A stretch of 64,000 nucleotides of DNA from Flavobacterium sp. JAS. GTDB lineage: Bacteria; Bacteroidota; Bacteroidia; Flavobacteriales; Flavobacteriaceae. Under the pieces are notes generated by a model, which saw only the letters and a list, made by a program, of their open reading frames with translations, had not been told where the DNA came from and made no database searches. The stretch lies in the NCBI RefSeq assembly GCF_020991455.1, contig NZ_JAJMOX010000014.1, positions 62,001-126,000 of the forward strand, in the 5' to 3' direction. The position numbers were made by a program, and so were the translations under genes. This document shows, piece after piece, positions 59,521 through 64,000 of this stretch; the stretch's first letter is position 1; every line of letters starts with the position of its first letter.

Positions 59521-60990
59521 ATGAAAACAATTTTAAAGAGCCTATTACTATTATTTCTGCTTGCATTTTCTTTACAATCTTGCGAAGATCAAGATGATGT
59601 AGCTGCTCCTGCTGATTTGCAGATCAATAATTTTATCTGGAAAGGATTAAATCAGTATTATTTATGGCAGGCAGATGTGCCTAATTTAGCCGATGATCAC
59701 TTTGGTAGTCAAGAAGCTTTAAATTCATTTTTAAGAGGATATTCTAGTCCTGAAAGTTTATTTCAGGATTTATTGAATAAACCAATTAGTAAATTCCCAA
59801 AAGGTCAGGCAATTGATCGTTTTAGCTGGATTGTTGATGATTATACTGTTTTGGAGCAAGAACTTCAGGGGACTTCGAAGGATAACGGTATGGATTTTAG
59901 ATTGAGTTATAAGCCAGGAAGCACAACAGAACTTGTGGGGTTTGTTCGTTATGTTATTCCAAATTCTGATGCGGCAGCAAAAGGTATGAAACGTGGTGAT
60001 CTTTTTACAGGTATTAACGGAACCCAATTGACAGTTTCAAACTATCAATCACTTTTAGGTACTGATAGCTACACACTTAATCTTGCCACTTATGATGGTG
60101 CTACCTTTACTTCAAATGGTAACACTGTTTCTTTAGTAAAAACAACTTTAGATGAAAATCCTATTTTTATTAATAAAGTGATTACTTCAGGAAGTCATAA
60201 AATTGGATATTTAATGTATAACGGGTTTTATGGCAATTATGATGCACAACTTAATGCTGCTTTCGCTGATTTAAAAGCGCAGGGTGTAACTGATTTTGTT
60301 TTGGATTTAAGATATAATGGAGGAGGTTCTATACAAACAGCAACTCGTTTGGCAAGTATGCTTACAGGGCAGTTTACGGATAAAATTTTTGCAAAGATAA
60401 AATGGAATGCAAAAGTAAATGCTTTTTATGAAAGTGAAGATGCAGAATCTCTGAATGACAGGTTTGTAGATAAAATGGATGGAGCAGCGATTAATAGCTT
60501 GAATTTGAGCAAAATCTATATTATTACTACTGGTGGGACAGCATCTGCAAGTGAATTAGTTATAAATGGTTTGGTACCTTATATTTCTGTAGTTCAAATA
60601 GGCGAGACGACTGTTGGTAAAAACGTAGGTTCGATTACAGTATATGACTCACCAACTTTTGGAAAAACAAATAGAAATCCAAATCATAAATATGCAATGC
60701 AGCCTTTGGTTTTGAAAATTGTAAATGCTGTAGATTTTGGAGAATATACTGATGGTTTAAAACCAAATTATGAGCAAAAAGAACTTATTGGTAATATGGG
60801 AGTTTTAGGAGATCCATCGGAACCATTGTTAAGTATTGCAATTTCAAATATTACTGGTTCGACTGCGAAAAGAGTACAAAGTGATGAAAAAGCATTACAA
60901 GCGTTTACAGATTCTAAAGCTATGAACGGAATTAAGAATCAAATGTATCTTGAAAAAGCTCCCGAAGGACTTTTAAGATCATTAAAATAA
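59521..60990 (+). CDS. S41 family peptidase, lipoprotein with PDZ domain
   Basis: 489 residues. The lipobox is SLQSCED (Cys21). A PDZ-like domain lies at about 130-190 (GFVRYVIPNSDAAAKGMKRGDLFTGINGTQL). The peptidase core follows, with FVLDLRYNGGGSIQTATRLA and the catalytic Ser in TGGTASASELVING, then IGETTVGKNVGS. It is anchored to a membrane and probably acts in the periplasm or at the surface. It differs from the S41 gene at 54490 in its lipobox and PDZ domain. It is monocistronic, with a terminator after it. Confidence 0.9.
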   Translation: MKTILKSLLLLFLLAFSLQSCEDQDDVAAPADLQINNFIWKGLNQYYLWQADVPNLADDHFGSQEALNSFLRGYSSPESLFQDLLNKPISKFPKGQAIDRFSWIVDDYTVLEQELQGTSKDNGMDFRLSYKPGSTTELVGFVRYVIPNSDAAAKGMKRGDLFTGINGTQLTVSNYQSLLGTDSYTLNLATYDGATFTSNGNTVSLVKTTLDENPIFINKVITSGSHKIGYLMYNGFYGNYDAQLNAAFADLKAQGVTDFVLDLRYNGGGSIQTATRLASMLTGQFTDKIFAKIKWNAKVNAFYESEDAESLNDRFVDKMDGAAINSLNLSKIYIITTGGTASASELVINGLVPYISVVQIGETTVGKNVGSITVYDSPTFGKTNRNPNHKYAMQPLVLKIVNAVDFGEYTDGLKPNYEQKELIGNMGVLGDPSEPLLSIAISNITGSTAKRVQSDEKALQAFTDSKAMNGIKNQMYLEKAPEGLLRSLK

Positions 60991-60992
60991 AA

Positions 60993-61022
60993 AAAAGGCT
61001 TTCAGAAATGAAAGCCTTTTTT
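60993..61022. terminator. Bidirectional terminator after the S41 lipoprotein gene
   Basis: AAAAGGCTTTCA-GAAA-TGAAAGCCTTTT (60993-61020), a 12-bp perfect stem. Confidence 0.85.
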
Positions 61023-61051
61023 GGGTTAAAGTCCAAAAACAAATTCTAAAA

Positions 61052-62095
61052 TTAATCGTTAAAGTAAAAACCATTTGGTCCAACACCAACGTTTAATTCT
61101 TTTTGTAAAGTTCCGCTTAAGCTGTAGATATAAGCTTTACTGTCTGCTTTAAAATCTCCACTATCAGCAATATAAATATGATTATTATTAACTGCAAATC
61201 CATATAAATATCCAACAGAAGTAGTTACAATTGCAGTTGTTGAAGCTGCTGTTGCAGTAGTGCTTATTGCATAAACTGCACCACCAACTGTATAATAAAT
61301 TTTGCTATCAAAGATGTCCATAAATCCTGCTCCGTCTAAAGCTGTTGGGAAAGTGATTTTAGAAGTAGTTTTATCAGCAATTTTCACTTTTACAATTTCG
61401 CTTGAATTTCCAAAACCTCCTTTTAAAATGTATAAAACTCCATTTTCTTCTTCAATAGAATCAGCATTCAGGCCAATTTGTACAGGAGCATCCAGTTTTT
61501 TCGTAGCGATATCAACAACTAATAATTTATCGTTATAAGAATCAGTGATATAAAGTTTTCCGTCTTTCAATACGACTCTGTTAGCAGTGGAATTTAAATC
61601 TATTTTTGATTCAAAAGTGTTAGTTGCCAAGTTAATTACAGCAACATAATCATCTGTATTTCCCGTTGCTGCATTTTCGTATGAATACGTATTTGCATTT
61701 GTTACATAAGCTTTTCCGTCTTTTACAACACCGTATCTTGGGTTTTTAAGTCCAGTATCTACCTTTGCAATTAGTTTAAAAGTATATCTGTTAACTACAT
61801 TGATAACATTTGAACCACCAGCAATAATATAAGCTCTGTCGCCATCAAAAAAGATGTTTTGGGCATATTTTCCAAGTAAATCAGTTCCGTTAACTGCAGT
61901 ATAAACATCTTTGGTAAAAGTACTAAAATCGTCACTAGAAAAAGAAACAGAACCTTGTCCGGCACTTCCTTCATTCAGGACAAAAAAACCATTATCATAA
62001 ACACCTTTTGGTTCGTTGTCGTTGTCATCGTTCGAACAAGAAACGAATAACGAAACGCTAAGCGCTATTAAAAATAATTTACTAAACTTCATCAT
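61052..62095 (-). CDS. BtuG/YncE-like beta-propeller lipoprotein (DUF5074 type)
   Basis: 347 residues. The lipobox is LFVSCS (Cys20). After a short acidic linker the mature protein is a propeller of repeated four-strand blades: AYIIAGGSNVINVVNRYTF, AYVTNANTYSYENA, AVINLATNTFESKIDL, LYITDSYNDKLLVVDI, IYYTVGGAVYAIST, IYIADSGDF. In Bacteroides the surface lipoprotein BtuG, also a propeller of this type, binds vitamin B12 and hands it to BtuB. The gene lies 1 bp downstream of a BtuB-like receptor, so a B12-binding role is likely but not proven. Confidence 0.8.
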   Translation of the reverse strand: MMKFSKLFLIALSVSLFVSCSNDDNDNEPKGVYDNGFFVLNEGSAGQGSVSFSSDDFSTFTKDVYTAVNGTDLLGKYAQNIFFDGDRAYIIAGGSNVINVVNRYTFKLIAKVDTGLKNPRYGVVKDGKAYVTNANTYSYENAATGNTDDYVAVINLATNTFESKIDLNSTANRVVLKDGKLYITDSYNDKLLVVDIATKKLDAPVQIGLNADSIEEENGVLYILKGGFGNSSEIVKVKIADKTTSKITFPTALDGAGFMDIFDSKIYYTVGGAVYAISTTATAASTTAIVTTSVGYLYGFAVNNNHIYIADSGDFKADSKAYIYSLSGTLQKELNVGVGPNGFYFND

Positions 62096-62096
62096 A

Positions 62097-63950
62097 TTAA
62101 AAATTTAAGGTTAAATACATATTAAAATTGCGACCCGGCATAGGTCTGTCTTCTAAACTTTCATACTCCTCATTAAAGAGATTCAGCACCTGAATGCCAA
62201 GTTTGAAGGTTTTTAAGAATTTAAAATCATAATCAATCCCGATGTTTGAAACGGTATAATCATTTATAATTTCTTTTGGATCATTGTCGGCTCTTGTATA
62301 AACAAAGCCATTGTACAAAAACTGATAATAAGCAGAAATTCTATTTCTTGAATAAGAAACTGCCCCTGTTACTTTATTAAAAGGCACAAAAAAGAGTTGT
62401 TTTTTTGTTGCATCGTCTTTAGAAACCGTATAAGCGTAAGTTGCATTCGCTGCAAAGTAATTTTTACCGTATTGTTTTTTCCAGCCCAATAAAGTTTCTG
62501 TTCCGTAGCTGTTTACGTTGTCAGTATTTTTTGGTGACCAGATACCATTACTGCCAGGAACCCATTGTAGCAAATCCTTTATTTTCATGTAATAAACGGT
62601 TTGAGTCAATGAGATATTTTTGAAGGTAAAAACGTTTCCTATTTCTGCCTGATACGAACTTTCAGGCTTTAAATCCGGATTTCCACCTTGTTCCCAATAC
62701 AAATCATTAAAGGTTGGAATTCTGAAATTTCGGGATAAATTCAATTTCAAATTGTACAATTTGCCAAATTGATACGAGGATCCTAAAGAAAATAAAAGCG
62801 GAGATTCATAATTGTCTGTAAACTCTTTTCGGATTCCGAATTCATTTTTCCAATCTGACGAAAGATCTTGTTTTACCAAAATAGCAGCAGAACTAATTTC
62901 TCTAACATGATTTCCAAAACCACTTCCGTAACCTTTTGTTCTGTTGTAATCCAGAACTCCATTTATTTGTGTCGATTTGAAAATCTTGTAGCCTAAATCA
63001 ACTTTGGTAATCAGGCTTTCCGTTTTTCCGTAAGTATAGTTATTGTTTGAATTGTCAGGAAAATACTGATAGTTTTCGAAGATATAGGCCGTTTTGAAAT
63101 TGGTCGTAAACTTGCCAAAATCACCATCATACTCTAATAAGTTTCTATTGAAACCATTTATGTACTTGGATTTGGTTTCTGATTCTGAAATTAAAGAAGT
63201 ATTTCGATCCGTATTTGAAGTCTGACTGTATAATTTTAAACTGTTTTTAGCGTCGAATTTATAACCAACATTCGCGCTCATTGTTATAACATCGTATTGA
63301 CCGTTTTGGTTCCAGCGTTGTTCGCCTTTCCAGTTATACTTATTTATATACTTATAATCATTTGTCGAACTGTTTTTAGAAAAGCCAATTTGTGCACTCC
63401 ATTTTTCGTTCGAAATGTTGGTTTTATAGTTGATTCCGATAGTATTGAAACTTCCATAATCAAGTTTTAAATTAGTCTCAAATCGATTATAAAATGCCAA
63501 ATCGTTGTTTAAGTGTACAGTTCCTCCAACGGCACCACTTCCATAAATAACACTTCCTCCGCCAGCTTTTACGCTTATAGAATTATAATCAGAACCTGAA
63601 ATTGTATTAAAATCAGTGCTTCCGTTCATTTGAGAATTAATATTGATTCCGTTCCAGATTACGGCCGTTTGAGATGAAGTAGTTCCTCTAAAAGATACCG
63701 TTGAGAGCATTCCACGTCCGTATTCTTTGAAGTAAATTGTTGAATTGAAGTTTAAAAGATCAGTTAATAAAGCCTCATTTTTATTAATAACCGAATCATT
63801 GAGTTTTAAAACCGACTGTGAATTGGAGTATTTTTTAAGATTTGCATCAGATACCAGAACTTCTTTCAGTTTAGTAATAGAGTCGTTCTGCGCCGAAATA
63901 ATTTGGCACAATAAAAGAAAACAAAAAGCAAAACGTTTTTTTAAAGTCAT
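62097..63950 (-). CDS. TonB-dependent receptor, BtuB-like
   Basis: 617 residues, near E. coli BtuB (614) and shorter than SusC proteins. The signal peptide is RFAFCFLLLCQIISAQ. The plug is about 45-150 (VLKLNDSVINKNEALLTDLLN, STVSFRGTTSSQTAVIWNGI, GSVIYGSGAVGGTVHL), and the barrel ends YESLEDRPMPGRNFNMYLTLNF with the expected terminal Phe. The size, plug and neighbouring propeller lipoprotein suggest cobalamin uptake. Siderophore receptors of this size exist as well. Transcription starts beyond the window. Confidence 0.82.
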   Translation of the reverse strand: MTLKKRFAFCFLLLCQIISAQNDSITKLKEVLVSDANLKKYSNSQSVLKLNDSVINKNEALLTDLLNFNSTIYFKEYGRGMLSTVSFRGTTSSQTAVIWNGININSQMNGSTDFNTISGSDYNSISVKAGGGSVIYGSGAVGGTVHLNNDLAFYNRFETNLKLDYGSFNTIGINYKTNISNEKWSAQIGFSKNSSTNDYKYINKYNWKGEQRWNQNGQYDVITMSANVGYKFDAKNSLKLYSQTSNTDRNTSLISESETKSKYINGFNRNLLEYDGDFGKFTTNFKTAYIFENYQYFPDNSNNNYTYGKTESLITKVDLGYKIFKSTQINGVLDYNRTKGYGSGFGNHVREISSAAILVKQDLSSDWKNEFGIRKEFTDNYESPLLFSLGSSYQFGKLYNLKLNLSRNFRIPTFNDLYWEQGGNPDLKPESSYQAEIGNVFTFKNISLTQTVYYMKIKDLLQWVPGSNGIWSPKNTDNVNSYGTETLLGWKKQYGKNYFAANATYAYTVSKDDATKKQLFFVPFNKVTGAVSYSRNRISAYYQFLYNGFVYTRADNDPKEIINDYTVSNIGIDYDFKFLKTFKLGIQVLNLFNEEYESLEDRPMPGRNFNMYLTLNF

Positions 63951-63994
63951 AATTTCTACACTCTTTTTCCCGAGAGCTCGATATTCGTTACAAA

Positions 63995-64000
63995 GGCAGG
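63995..64000 (-). promoter_or_regulatory. Possible 3' end of a cobalamin riboswitch (cut by window)
   Basis: The last bases, read on the minus strand, are CCTGCC followed by T. This equals the last six bases of the B12-box consensus (AGYCMGGAGACCTGCC), 45 bp before the ATG of the BtuB-like gene. Six bases are weak evidence alone; the rest lies outside the window. Confidence 0.35.

Overview
The window is a piece of chromosome from a member of the Bacteroidota, most likely a Flavobacterium close to the F. johnsoniae group. The DNA is AT-rich. Translation starts mostly lack Shine-Dalgarno sequences, and many genes are preceded by the Bacteroidota -7 box TAnnTTTG. The gene content fits: SusD and TonB-dependent receptors, type B L31, an AlgH/YqgE protein, and DUF4290, DUF4199, DUF4252 and DUF5686 proteins. 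No integrated phage, transposase, rRNA operon or CRISPR-cas locus is visible. Nearly all of it reads as a stable core and envelope region.

Layout. (1) 1-2900: end of a polysaccharide utilisation locus, with a truncated SusD and a DUF4957/DUF5123-type beta-helix lipoprotein, probably for pectin or a related glycan. (2) 3200-7420: small accessory genes, namely a Qnr/McbG-like pentapeptide protein behind a 66-residue conserved protein, an AraC regulator behind an unknown 205-residue protein, and three small orphans. (3) 7613-18790: tRNA-Met, a START-like protein, a class IV aminotransferase, AlgH/YqgE, HU, fmt-recQ, an AAA ATPase, an esterase, and DUF493-DUF4290-murA followed by a CDF transporter. 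(4) 19090-30743: DUF5686 receptor-like protein, aroQ, two related outer-membrane barrels, xerD, a PAS histidine kinase, and the rny / 6S-like RNA / zapA / coiled-coil cluster. (5) 29040-44850: M23 peptidase, TonB receptor, Ca-binding-like lipoprotein, DUF2971, MsbA-like ABC exporter, phosphosugar mutase, glycosyltransferase, DUF4199, rpmE type B, GlmU-like protein, PepSY-like protein, ABC-F protein. (6) 45178-51007: a low-complexity surface protein, a porin plus DASS permease pair, a GNAT-like protein, a hydrolase and a TPR protein. (7) 51174-60990: rpmH (only 53 codons), carB without its allosteric domain, two S41 peptidases, and an ECF sigma / anti-sigma / DUF4252 / DUF4252 operon. (8) 61052-64000: a BtuG-like propeller lipoprotein and a BtuB-like receptor, with what may be the last bases of a B12 riboswitch at the window edge.

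The most distinctive non-gene signal is a dense set of dispersed palindromic and nested fold-back repeats in intergenic DNA. They include an exact 86-bp tandem array (13805-14040), a GTCATTTCGACGGAGGAG fold-back (two full copies and one half copy) and the 16-bp palindrome CCCGATAGCTATCGGG (three copies, one sitting inside another repeat). Four near-identical terminators also lie within 3 kb. No transposase that could move these repeats is in the window.

Gene-level points of note are MurA with Asp in place of the catalytic Cys (predicted fosfomycin insensitivity), the shortened CarB, a receptor gene that can only start at TTG, and two convergent gene pairs that overlap at a shared TTAA.
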